DNA from: CAWCVR01 sp963799105
GTDB taxonomy: Bacteria > Acidobacteriota > Terriglobia > Bryobacterales > Bryobacteraceae
Assembly (NCBI GenBank): GCA_963799105.1
Contig: CAWCVR010000013.1
Span: 62,001-126,000 of the forward strand
Reading direction: 5' to 3'
DNA: 64,000 nucleotides
In this document: positions 36,426 through 44,590 of the stretch, in pieces
Layout of the letters: every line of letters starts with the position of its first letter
Position numbering within the stretch: the first letter of the stretch is position 1
Program-made: the position numbers and the translations under genes
The notes under the pieces: model-generated
What the model was told of the DNA's origin: nothing
The model's input: only the letters and a program-made list of their open reading frames with translations
Databases searched by the model: none

Positions 36426-37643
36426 ATGTCAAGCGCTCCTCCTCCCGTTCCGGAGATCTCTGCCCAGGCGGTCAAAGACCTGGAACAGCAATACCTGCTT
36501 CAGAACTATGCCCGCTATCCGTTGGTGCTGGCCCGCGGCAAGGGTTGTTACGTTTATGACACCGAGGGCCGCCGCTATCTGGATTTCCTGACCGGCATCG
36601 GCGTCAATGCCCTGGGGCATGCCCATCCGCGCATCGTCAAAGTGATCCGCGAGCAGGCCGGGCTGCTGATCCACGCTTCGAACCTGTACTACAACCTGTA
36701 CCAGGGACCGCTGGCCAAGCGGCTGGTGGAAGTGAGCGGCATGGAGCGCGCGTTCTTCGCCAACACCGGGACCGAAGCCGTCGAAGGCGCACTGAAAATG
36801 GCGCGCGGGCACGGCCACGCCATCGACCCGCAGAAGTACGAGATCGTCTCGCTCGAGAATTCGTTCCACGGACGGACCTTCGGCTCGCTCTCGGTCACCG
36901 GGCAACCTAAGTACCGGGAGCCATTCGAGCCGCTCCTCCCTGGCGTGAAGTTTGTCCCGGCGAACGACGTGGCGGCGCTCGAAGCGGCGGTTGGCGACCG
37001 CACGGCCGGCATCATTCTGGAACTGATCCAGGGCGAAGGCGGCGTCATCCCGCTGACCCCCGAGTTCGCGGCCAAAGCGCGCGCGCTGGCCGACCACCAC
37101 AACGCCCTGCTGATCGCCGACGAAACGCAGTGCGGCGTGGGCCGCCCCGGCACTTACTTCGCCTACCAGCGCTCGCAGCCCGTGATCCTGCCCGACGTGG
37201 TGGTGGCGGCCAAGCCGGTGGCTTGCGGAATCCCACTGGGCTTCATCCTGGCGAATGCCAAAGCGGCCGCGGCCATCAAGCCGGGGATGCACGGCACCAC
37301 GTTCGGCGGCGGCCCGCTAGCCTGCCGCGTGGGCCTGGAATTCTTCGAGATTCTTGAAGGCCTGCTACCTTCGATTCAGGAGGTCGGCGGCTACTTCCAC
37401 GTGCTGCTAAACGATCTGGCGCGCAAGCATTCCTTCGTCAAGGAAGTGCGCGGATTCGGCCTGATGCTGGGCGTGGAACTGACCGTGCCGGGCAAGCAGA
37501 TCGTGCTCGACGCCATGGCCGAGGGCCTGCTGCTCAATTGCACGCACGATACCGTGCTGCGCTTTCTGCCGCCGTATATCGCGGCGGAAAAGGACGTGGA
37601 TGCGGCGATGAAGATACTGGGCAAGGTATTCCGGACTATGTAA
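36426..37643 (+). CDS. argD: Class III aminotransferase, acetylornithine aminotransferase type
   Basis: The 405-residue PLP enzyme fits the acetylornithine/succinyldiaminopimelate aminotransferase group, which makes N-acetylornithine in arginine biosynthesis. Landmarks are YVYDTEGRRYLDFLTGIGVN, FFANTGTEAVEGALKMAR, SFHGRTFGSLSVTGQ, ELIQGEGGV, LIADETQCGVGR and GTTFGGGPLACR. The PLP lysine lies in DVVVAAKPVACGIPLG. The segment AAKPVA replaces the more usual LAKGLGGG, so the substrate could differ. ATG 36426 has only a weak ribosome-binding site. No other arg genes are adjacent. Confidence 0.85.
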   Translation: MSSAPPPVPEISAQAVKDLEQQYLLQNYARYPLVLARGKGCYVYDTEGRRYLDFLTGIGVNALGHAHPRIVKVIREQAGLLIHASNLYYNLYQGPLAKRLVEVSGMERAFFANTGTEAVEGALKMARGHGHAIDPQKYEIVSLENSFHGRTFGSLSVTGQPKYREPFEPLLPGVKFVPANDVAALEAAVGDRTAGIILELIQGEGGVIPLTPEFAAKARALADHHNALLIADETQCGVGRPGTYFAYQRSQPVILPDVVVAAKPVACGIPLGFILANAKAAAAIKPGMHGTTFGGGPLACRVGLEFFEILEGLLPSIQEVGGYFHVLLNDLARKHSFVKEVRGFGLMLGVELTVPGKQIVLDAMAEGLLLNCTHDTVLRFLPPYIAAEKDVDAAMKILGKVFRTM

Positions 37644-37653
37644 AAAGGAAATA

Positions 37654-37666
37654 GGGGTCAGACGCC
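37654..37666. repeat. GGGGTCAGACGCC word at a convergent gene end (copy 2 of 2)
   Basis: The same 13-base word as at 24299-24311, here ten bases after the argD stop. It again supplies the stop codon and the last Gly-Val codons of the convergent gene, the M1 peptidase. Confidence 0.6.
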
Positions 37667-38902
37667 ATTTTCGAAGAACCGGGCCAGGCTCTTCCCCGCG
37701 GCGGCTTCCATGGCCGTTTGAAACTCCCGGGTGGTGACGGGCTTGTTCCAGTTGTCGCGAGTGTAGACTTGGATACCGCGCCAGAAAGCGTCGTCCCCCA
37801 TCTCGCGGCGCAGCAGATCGAGCACGTACGCGCCTTTGTGATAGGGGATCTGGCCGCCGGCCTCGCTCGCCGTATTCCAGCCATGGAACGAGAGCGGGCG
37901 GTCTTTCCCCTCGCCCTTCAACCGCTCGTAGATGCCGCGCGACCGCTCGATCTCCCTCTCGTACCGCTCGCGGCCGAAGCGGCTTTCGAGGAACGCGTCG
38001 GCCAGGAACGTGGCCATGCCTTCGTTGAGCCAGAAGTCCGACCAGTCCTGGCACGGAATCCCGACGGCGTACCATTGGTGCGCCAGTTCGTGAGCCAGCA
38101 GCCAGAGGTCGTCCGGCTGCGCGCGCAGGCCGTTGCCATAGGCTTCCGGCAACAGGGTCAGATTGGCGTTCTCCTGCATGGGGCCGCCGTGGGTGAAGAC
38201 CTGGGTATAGACCGCGGCGGGGTAGTCCTTGCCGGTTCGGACGGCGAAGAACCGCAGGGCGGCGCGGGTGGCGTCCAGGATGGCCGGCGCGGACAGCATC
38301 GTATCCGCGGAGCCGAGAATGCGCAGGCGCCCGTCACCGGTCTCCTGGAAGCGGCCCGCTGCAAACCCGTAGAGGAACGGAGGCACGGGCGTATCGATCC
38401 GCCATTCGGCGCCTCCGGCCGGATCGCCGCTGGCGGCCACGCGCCAGCCTCTCCGGGCGGCGATCCGCAGGCGCAGAGTGGCGCGGCCATCGGGACGGTC
38501 GTTGCACACCATCCAGTCGCTGGTGAAGAATTCGGTATAGACCTGATCGGGGAAGAACTTCAAGCCCTTGCCGGGGCCGGCCCGGTAGCGAATCGTCAGG
38601 GTCCGCGGCACGCCCTCAAGCACCGGTTTGGCGAGCGCGACAACCAGCAGCCCGCCCTGGCGCGCGAACCGCAGCCGCGTCTGGCCATCCAGGACCTCGG
38701 CGATTTCGACCGCCGGCCCGGCATCCAGTTCCACCGTGTCCAGCGAGCCGGCGCGGCTGTGGTAGCGGATTGCTACCTCGCCGTCCAGACGCTGCTTCTC
38801 GACATCGAGCGCGATCCGCGCGTCGTAGCGCTCCACGGAGTAGGGCCGCGCGGCGGGCGCTGCCACCGCGCACGCGAAGCACACCGCAACCAGCAGCGCC
38901 AA
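37658..38902 (-). CDS. Secreted M1-family zinc metallopeptidase
   Basis: The 414-residue protein contains the N-terminal beta domain and thermolysin-like catalytic domain of M1 aminopeptidases. The zinc motif is LLAHELAHQWY with the third ligand in LNEGMATF. The substrate loop equivalent to GAMEN is GGPMQENANLTLLPE. It lacks the C-terminal helical domain of full-length PepN. A hydrophobic export signal (ALLVAVCFACAVAAPAA) follows a TTG codon at 38902, chosen because codons further upstream lie inside a family 2 repeat. No ribosome-binding site is visible there, so the repeat may have replaced the native start region. It follows the porin gene on the same strand. Confidence 0.85.
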   Translation of the reverse strand: MALLVAVCFACAVAAPAARPYSVERYDARIALDVEKQRLDGEVAIRYHSRAGSLDTVELDAGPAVEIAEVLDGQTRLRFARQGGLLVVALAKPVLEGVPRTLTIRYRAGPGKGLKFFPDQVYTEFFTSDWMVCNDRPDGRATLRLRIAARRGWRVAASGDPAGGAEWRIDTPVPPFLYGFAAGRFQETGDGRLRILGSADTMLSAPAILDATRAALRFFAVRTGKDYPAAVYTQVFTHGGPMQENANLTLLPEAYGNGLRAQPDDLWLLAHELAHQWYAVGIPCQDWSDFWLNEGMATFLADAFLESRFGRERYEREIERSRGIYERLKGEGKDRPLSFHGWNTASEAGGQIPYHKGAYVLDLLRREMGDDAFWRGIQVYTRDNWNKPVTTREFQTAMEAAAGKSLARFFENGV

Positions 38903-38903
38903 T

Positions 38904-39027
38904 GTGGGGCGGACCCCCTGGTCCGCGCGGGACGCCCTCGTCCCGCTCTTCGGGCGCAGAACCAAGTGCCCGCCACGGGCAAGAGGCCGGCCGGGGGGCC
39001 GGCCGCGGACCAGGGGGTCCGCCCCAC
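38904..39027. repeat. Family 2 four-hairpin element (copy 3 of 5)
   Basis: Reverse-orientation copy with GCGGACCCCCTGGTCCGC, GCGGGACGCCCTCGTCCCGC, a GC-rich GGCCGGCC core and GCGGACCAGGGGGTCCGC. It fills the gap between the porin stop (39031) and the M1 peptidase start (38902), leaving one to three bases on each side. Confidence 0.85.
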
Positions 39028-39030
39028 ACC

Positions 39031-40356
39031 TCACTTCTTCCCCGTCTCGACATGCAGCCGCAGCGTTTCCACCCACACCGGCCCCCGGTCCCGATTGTAC
39101 GCGGGGTTGGTAATGTGTTGCAGGTCCAGGGTGGCGAACAGCCAGGGCGCCAGGCGCGCGGAGTAGTAGCTTTCCCAGACGCTCTCGCGCCCGTAGCGCA
39201 GCCTGCCGTCGCCGATGAGAAAGTCCAGTCCGCCGCGCTCCAGGTATGTGCGGTGGACGCCCGAGATGCCGTTGACGGTCCACTCGGAAGCCGCCGTATC
39301 GTGGGGCCGTTTCCAGCGGTCGCCCGCCACCGAAACGCCCGCCGTGGCCAGCCGGTCGATGGCCGTGAAGACGAAGCTCTCGGTCTTGCCGTCGTTCCAT
39401 CCCAGGCGGCCGAAGACGCCGATGCCGGCGGCGACTTCCTGGTCGGCGCTGACGCCGAAACCGTATTTGAGCGTGCCCGCACGGTGCACCGCGGCCACAT
39501 CCGGCGTGGCGCCCGTTTGCGCCGCCACGCGCAGGGCATCGGCGTAGGAGCCGGAATCCGTGTGTTGGCGATTGTGCTGAATGCGCACCGCGCCGTCGTG
39601 GCCGCCCAGCTTGCCGCGGATCTCGCCTTCGAACACGTCCCCCCGGTCGCGCAGCAGCCGCCGGTCGAAGCGCAGGCCGTTGGCGACGCGCGGCTCGGCC
39701 GAACTGGAGTAGCGCAGCGACCAGCGGCGGGTGTGGAACTCATGCACCCATCCCCAGGTGTAGCCGCGGGTATCGGCGGGGTAGTCCCAGGCGCCGTTGT
39801 ACATCACGGCCCAGCCCATGAACTGGGTGCGCGGGTCGTGGCTGTAGCGGTTGTTGTCGAAGAAGTCGGTGACGGTGAAGCGGCCCGCGGTGATGGAATA
39901 GCGCGTCATAGGGCGCGAGCCGGCGAGCTGGTTCTCGTCGCTGTCGATGGCTTCGCGCTCGTCGCCGAAGCCGAAATCCTGGGTGATGTACAGCCGCGCG
40001 AGATACGGTTTGGGAGTGGCGGCGGCCACGCGCGGCATTTCGCCGTTGGGAAAATTGGCGACGCCGTCGGTGGCGCTGAACCCGCGTCCGCCGGCAATTT
40101 CGGGATCGAAATAAAGTTGCGTGTCCCGGAACGGCCGCCAGCCAAGGAACAGGGTGGTGGTGAGCGAGGCTTCGGCTTCCGGGTGCGACGCCAGACTGAA
40201 CGGGCCGGAATATAGGGATGGGAAGCTGCCGTGATACTGTCCGATGGAGGTGGCCTGCCAGTAGAGGTTCCAGCGCTCGGGATCGGGCGCGGATGCTGGG
40301 TCCTGAGCGGCCAATGGCAAGGCGGCGGCGGACAGCAGCAGGGCGAGACGCTTCAC
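39031..40356 (-). CDS. Outer-membrane porin, carbohydrate-selective (OprB/AlgE-like)
   Basis: The 441-residue protein starts with a signal peptide (KRLALLLSAAALPLAAQ) and continues as alternating beta strands with aromatic girdles. Segments such as WNLYWQATSIGQYHGSF, RYSITAGRFTVTDFFDNNRY, FMGWAVMYNGAWDYPADT and ESYYSARLAPWLFATLDLQH resemble the carbohydrate-selective porin family. It should form a passive channel in the outer membrane. GTG 40356 has CGGAG upstream, and the 47 in-frame residues before it include repeat DNA, so they are excluded. A family 2 repeat lies directly after its stop, then the M1 peptidase gene. The solute is not known. Confidence 0.8.
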   Translation of the reverse strand: MKRLALLLSAAALPLAAQDPASAPDPERWNLYWQATSIGQYHGSFPSLYSGPFSLASHPEAEASLTTTLFLGWRPFRDTQLYFDPEIAGGRGFSATDGVANFPNGEMPRVAAATPKPYLARLYITQDFGFGDEREAIDSDENQLAGSRPMTRYSITAGRFTVTDFFDNNRYSHDPRTQFMGWAVMYNGAWDYPADTRGYTWGWVHEFHTRRWSLRYSSSAEPRVANGLRFDRRLLRDRGDVFEGEIRGKLGGHDGAVRIQHNRQHTDSGSYADALRVAAQTGATPDVAAVHRAGTLKYGFGVSADQEVAAGIGVFGRLGWNDGKTESFVFTAIDRLATAGVSVAGDRWKRPHDTAASEWTVNGISGVHRTYLERGGLDFLIGDGRLRYGRESVWESYYSARLAPWLFATLDLQHITNPAYNRDRGPVWVETLRLHVETGKK

Positions 40357-40438
40357 CGTGCGAGGTTCTCCGTGGTGGCGCGCCGGGGCATATCTACCAC
40401 TATAGCGGGCGAGTGTGAACAAACGGTTAAGAGCCCCC

Positions 40439-40595
40439 CAGGCAAGCGGGGACGCCCGGCTAGGGCTGCCATTTCCCCGGTCTTCCGCCGCACGCAAGCG
40501 GAGACGCCCGGCCCGAGGCTGTCATTTCCCGGTCTTCCACCGCAGGCAAGCGGGGATGCCCGGCCCCGGGCCTGTCATTTCCCCGGTCTTCCGCC
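40439..40595. repeat. Three tandem 52-bp imperfect repeats
   Basis: Units begin near 40439, 40491 and 40543 and share AGCGGGGACGCCCGG, then CATTTCCCCGGTCTTCC. They lie in the 347-base gap between the divergent porin and receptor genes. I see no palindromic spacer pattern, so this is not a CRISPR array. It could bind a regulator of either gene. Confidence 0.75.
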
Positions 40596-40703
40596 GGTTG
40601 CCGGCATGAGAACCGGTCCCGGGTTAAGGAAGGCTGGCGATCCTGCCGATGAGAAACAGGTGTGTGAGTATTCCCGTCACTGCGTACCGAACCGAAAGGC
40701 AAA

Positions 40704-43700
40704 ATGAAACTCCAAACATCAGGCTTTCTACCGACTATCGTGGCGCTCGCCAGCCTCTCCACCCCAGCGCCGGCGCAAACCGCGGCCCGTGTCACCGGCG
40801 TGGTGAAATCCTCGGCGGGACAGGCCATCGCCGGCGCTAAGATCAAGGCCGTCGGCCAGAATCGCAGCCAGGAATTGGAAGCGACTTCGGCCGGGGACGG
40901 CGCTTTCGCACTGCCTGAATTGGCGGCGGATACGTACCAGATCTCCGCCTCGGCTCCGCGCTATAGCGAGTGCGCGGTGGTGGTGGAAGTGGGCGTGGGC
41001 CAGGCGCGCACCATCGAGTTGAAACTCAACACGCTGGCCGAGAGCACCGTGATTGCGGTTTCCAAAGACGTTTCGGCCGACCTGTCGAGCGCCAGCCTGA
41101 GCGTGAATGTCACGCCCCAGGAGGTTTCGGCCATGCCCCTGAACGGCCGCAGCTATTCGATCCTGACGCTGCTGGCGCCGGGCGCCGTGAACCTCAGCGA
41201 CGGCGGATTCGACAAGCTGTCTTTCAGCGGCCAGCCCACCAGTCATAACCGCTACAGCTTCGACGGCATCGACGCGGGGTCGGTGATCGATCCGAATCCG
41301 GGATGGTTTCCGGTGGTGGGAACGCAGTTCCGGCTGCAAACCTCGATCGAGACGATCCAGGAATTTCGCGTGGATACCGCGCTCGAGCCCGCCGGGTACG
41401 GGATGGGCTCGGGCGGTCTGGTGAACGTGGTTTCGAAATCCGGCAGCGGACAGTTGCATGGTTCGCTCTACGAGAACTTCCGGCATAGCGATCTGGCGGC
41501 ACGGGACTTCTTCGCCACCGGAGATGGACGCTTGCGCATGAACCAGTACGGCGCCACCGCCGGCGGACCGATTCCGGGCCTGCTTGGCAAGGACCGCGCC
41601 TTTTTCTTCGCCGCCTTCGAGCGGCTTGGGGAGAGTTCCATGGTCTCGGGCCAGGCGCCCGTGCCCACCGACACGCTGATTGCGATCTCTAATCCGGCAA
41701 CAGCCCGGATCATTGCCACCCTGCCGGTGGCCCCCACGCCCGCTCCCGGCACCTTGATCGTGCTGGCCGGGCGTTCCGGAATGAGCCGGCTGGGTGAGTG
41801 GAACGCCAGCGCGCGGCTGGACTTCAACCTCACCGACCGCAACAAACTGGCGCTGCGCTACGTGAAGGCCAAGCAGTGGATGGACACGCTCGACCAGACC
41901 ACCGTCACGCCTCGATATATGCTGGCACACGCCGCTCCGGACAACGCCATGGCCAGTTGGAACGGCAGCGTGGGAACGGTCTTCAACGAGTTGAAATTCG
42001 GGTTGAACCGGGCGCCCACCGGGTTGAGCTATGCCACTCCGTTCGGCTGGATGAGCGATTTCGTGGCCCTGCCCGGGGCGCAATTGTCCACCTGGGCCTT
42101 TGGCGGTGTGGGAAAACAGGCTGGCGGAGACTACGGCCGCACCGCCGACTATCGCAGCCGCAGCTATTCCGCCATCGAAACGGTATCGTGGATCGGCGGA
42201 CGCCACAACGTCAAGGCCGGTATGGAGGTTCGCGCAGTGCGCGTTCCGCTGAGCACGCTGGGCGGCACGGTGTACTCCTTCAGTACCGCGGGTTTCATCG
42301 CCGACCTGGGAGCCACCGTGTCCTTCATCGGCGACCTGCATGCGGAGGCGCAGCAGGATCTCTACGGAGGTTTTGTGCAGGACGAATGGCGCGTCCGCGA
42401 CGATTTGAGCGTCAATGCGGGGATGCGCTACGAGTTCTACACCGCGGTGAACGGCGCCGGCGGCCAGGCGCGTGTCTTCGATATGGACCGCCTGAGCTTC
42501 CTGCCTTCCGGAAGCAGTCCGTACCGGCCCTCCGGGATGGGGATGGCGCCGCGCCTGGGACTGGCCTGGGCGCCCAAGGCAATGCACTCGAGGACGATAC
42601 TCCGCCTGGGCGGCGCGGTTCACGACAGCCCCGGCCAGTTGCGCGATTTCCTGGGTCCGGTCGAAAACGCCGCACCGCGTTTCAGCGCCGATGGCCTCGG
42701 TTTCCCGGCCGATTTGAACGCCGCCGCGGCTGCCGGTCTTACCGTGCAGACTCCCATCGGTATCGACAGCAGTTCACGCTTTGCGGAGCGGGTGTATCAG
42801 TGGGGCTTGTCGGTGCAGCAGGTTCTTCCGGCCCAGTTCACCGCGCAGGCCGCTTACCTCGGCAGCGCCGGCCGGGATCTCATCACCCGCCGCTGGGGCA
42901 ACCCGGTCACCGGCATGACGCCTTACGGCGAGTTGCTGCGGCAGAATCCCGCTTTCGGTGAAATCCCCTACATCGCGGGCGGGGGGTCGGATGACTATCA
43001 CGCCCTCCAGCTCCAGTTGAACCGCCGCTTTGCGGAAGACCTGCTGGTGGGGGCGCAGTTTGGCTGGTCGCATAACCTCACCGACACCCAGTCCGAGGGA
43101 ACGGCGCTGCAGAATCCCGCCTGTCTCCAATGCGAAAAGGGGCCGGCGGATTTCGACGTGCGCCGGGCCGCGTCCATCAACGGCATCTATCATGTGCCGT
43201 TAGGGCGCGGAAGCCGCCACTGGAACAACGGGATAGCGGGCGCGGTGCTGGCCGGCTGGAGCGCGGGCGCACTCTTCAGCGTTCGCAGCGGAGTTCCCGT
43301 CAACGTAACGCTGACGCGCTCCGATACCTCCTTCGTGACCGCGGCGGGAGAAGTGGTGGCGCCCGGCACTCCCGGAGCGCTGCCGGTGCCGGATACTCCG
43401 GCGGGCGGCGGCACGTATGGCTCCTTCAGGCCGGGCGTCGTGGCGGGCGTGAATCCGTATCTCAACAGCCGTCTGTCGGTCTTCAACCCGGCGGCCTTCA
43501 CCGTTCCGCAACTTGGCTCCTACGGCAACCTGGGCCGCGATGCCCTTACGGGACCGGGATTCTCGCAGTTGGACGGGCAGGCGACCCGCACCTTCCATTG
43601 CGGCGAGCGCACCGAACTGCAGTTCCGGGCGGACATTTACAACGCTCTGAACCACGCGAATTTCGCTCCGCCCACCGGCATGCTGGTGAATGTGTCGCCG

Positions 43701-43832
43701 TTCATACAGCCGGGAGCGGCCTTCACCACGGCGCAATCGGCTAACTTTGGCGTCATTTCAAGCACCGTCGGACGGAACTTGGGCCTGGGCACCTCCCGCC
43801 AGATCCAACTGGGATTGCGAGTGAGCTTCTAA
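40704..43832 (+). CDS. TonB-receptor-like outer-membrane protein with carboxypeptidase-regulatory domain
   Basis: The 1042-residue protein has a signal peptide (VALASLSTPAPAQ) and a CarboxypepD_reg domain (RVTGVVKSSAGQAIAGAKI). The plug shows MPLNGRSYSILTLLAPGAV, YSFDGIDAGSV and GSGGLVNVVSKSGSGQLHG. The barrel ends LGLRVSF. It is separated by 15 bases from a TonB-C-domain gene, so receptor and a possible energy-coupling or accessory protein are co-transcribed, which is rarer than the solitary receptors elsewhere in the window. Three 52-bp repeats lie upstream. The substrate is unknown. Confidence 0.88.
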   Translation: MKLQTSGFLPTIVALASLSTPAPAQTAARVTGVVKSSAGQAIAGAKIKAVGQNRSQELEATSAGDGAFALPELAADTYQISASAPRYSECAVVVEVGVGQARTIELKLNTLAESTVIAVSKDVSADLSSASLSVNVTPQEVSAMPLNGRSYSILTLLAPGAVNLSDGGFDKLSFSGQPTSHNRYSFDGIDAGSVIDPNPGWFPVVGTQFRLQTSIETIQEFRVDTALEPAGYGMGSGGLVNVVSKSGSGQLHGSLYENFRHSDLAARDFFATGDGRLRMNQYGATAGGPIPGLLGKDRAFFFAAFERLGESSMVSGQAPVPTDTLIAISNPATARIIATLPVAPTPAPGTLIVLAGRSGMSRLGEWNASARLDFNLTDRNKLALRYVKAKQWMDTLDQTTVTPRYMLAHAAPDNAMASWNGSVGTVFNELKFGLNRAPTGLSYATPFGWMSDFVALPGAQLSTWAFGGVGKQAGGDYGRTADYRSRSYSAIETVSWIGGRHNVKAGMEVRAVRVPLSTLGGTVYSFSTAGFIADLGATVSFIGDLHAEAQQDLYGGFVQDEWRVRDDLSVNAGMRYEFYTAVNGAGGQARVFDMDRLSFLPSGSSPYRPSGMGMAPRLGLAWAPKAMHSRTILRLGGAVHDSPGQLRDFLGPVENAAPRFSADGLGFPADLNAAAAAGLTVQTPIGIDSSSRFAERVYQWGLSVQQVLPAQFTAQAAYLGSAGRDLITRRWGNPVTGMTPYGELLRQNPAFGEIPYIAGGGSDDYHALQLQLNRRFAEDLLVGAQFGWSHNLTDTQSEGTALQNPACLQCEKGPADFDVRRAASINGIYHVPLGRGSRHWNNGIAGAVLAGWSAGALFSVRSGVPVNVTLTRSDTSFVTAAGEVVAPGTPGALPVPDTPAGGGTYGSFRPGVVAGVNPYLNSRLSVFNPAAFTVPQLGSYGNLGRDALTGPGFSQLDGQATRTFHCGERTELQFRADIYNALNHANFAPPTGMLVNVSPFIQPGAAFTTAQSANFGVISSTVGRNLGLGTSRQIQLGLRVSF

Positions 43833-43847
43833 AACGGAGACCGTTCC

Positions 43848-44195
43848 ATGACAAAATCGACCTGCGCCTGCATCGCCCTTCTCTCACTGTTCCGTTCCCC
43901 AGGCTGGGCTGGGGACGATCTTCGGGTCACCGAGGCCGAAGTCAAGGAGGCGGCTGTCGTCAAGCCTCTGCCGGAGTATCCGACGGTAGCCCGCCAGCTC
44001 AAGATAACCGGCAAGGTGGAACTGGAGGTCCGCATCGATGAGAGCGGGCAAGCGATTGACGTGAAGATCATGACGGGCAACTCGGTCTTGACGCGTCCCT
44101 GCGCCAAAACCGTAAGCGGGTGGAAGTTCAAGCCATTCCAGAAGGACGGCAAACCAGTCCAGGCAGTGGCGCCGCTGACCTTCGAGTTCCGGTAG
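43848..44195 (+). CDS. TonB C-terminal-domain protein, 115 residues
   Basis: The product is a short secreted protein. A signal-like N-terminus ends near SPGWAGD, and most of the rest is a TonB-C domain: KPLPEYPTVARQLKITGKVE, LEVRIDESGQAIDVKIMTGN, WKFKPFQKDGKP. It lacks the usual TM anchor and Pro-rich spacer of a real TonB, so it is better viewed as a stand-alone periplasmic TonB-C protein, perhaps acting with the receptor 15 bases upstream. The Shine-Dalgarno-like ACGGAG lies before ATG 43848. Confidence 0.82.
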   Translation: MTKSTCACIALLSLFRSPGWAGDDLRVTEAEVKEAAVVKPLPEYPTVARQLKITGKVELEVRIDESGQAIDVKIMTGNSVLTRPCAKTVSGWKFKPFQKDGKPVQAVAPLTFEFR

Positions 44196-44242
44196 CAAGC
44201 CGCCTTGCGCCAGCGCCGCCCCGGCCGCCATCCCGCCCCGCG

Positions 44243-44300
44243 CCGCTACCGCAGCGTGTCGATGGCCGCTGGGTGTGCGGCTTCGAAGGCGGCGATGGCC
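44243..44300 (-). pseudogene. Remnant of a leuD-like 3' end
   Basis: Read on the minus strand this piece encodes PAIAAFEAAHPAAIDTLR and a stop. The genuine leuD, 1.45 kb away, ends PAIAAFEAAHPAAISALG. The DNA over about 59 bases is roughly 83% identical, with many differences at silent positions. Nothing of the rest of a leuD gene is present; a tandem array takes its place. Confidence 0.6.
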
Positions 44301-44483
44301 GGCTCCCGCCGCATGCAACAGCCGGCTTCGCCGCCTGCAACGGCCGGCTCCCGCCGCATGCAACGGCCGGCTCCCGCCGCATGCAACGGCCGGCTCCCGC
44401 CGCATGCGATGGCCGGCTCCCGCCGCATGCAACGGCCGGCTCCCGCCGCATGCAACGGCCGGCTCCCGCCGCATGCGATGGCC
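44301..44483. repeat. 23-bp tandem array, eight units
   Basis: The unit is GGCTCCCGCCGCATGCAACG plus GCC. Unit 2 is 22 bases, and units 5 and 8 carry CGATGG instead of CAACGG, so units 3-5 and 6-8 form an identical duplicated triplet of 69 bases. It starts directly at the leuD-like remnant. There are no unique spacers, so it is not CRISPR. The 107 bases from here to the HEAT gene hold nothing I can name. Confidence 0.88.
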
Positions 44484-44590
44484 GGCTTCGCTGGCGCCGT
44501 TCGCCACAAATCCCAGGATTCCGTGAGTGGCCCGGTACGGGACACATTCGGGTGGACGCCGGCTATCCTGGATTGGGGAGCGCGCGTCAC

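Noticed and set aside
38903..39400. N-terminal extension of the M1 peptidase
   Set aside because: It reads through a family 2 repeat and the porin gene in another frame; the export signal starts at 38902.
40357..40497. N-terminal extension of the porin
   Set aside because: The signal peptide begins at GTG 40356 and the extension reads through repeat DNA.
40439..40595. Possible CRISPR array
   Set aside because: Three direct units without unique spacers.
44301..44483. Possible CRISPR array
   Set aside because: Units are contiguous with no spacers and no cas genes occur in the window.
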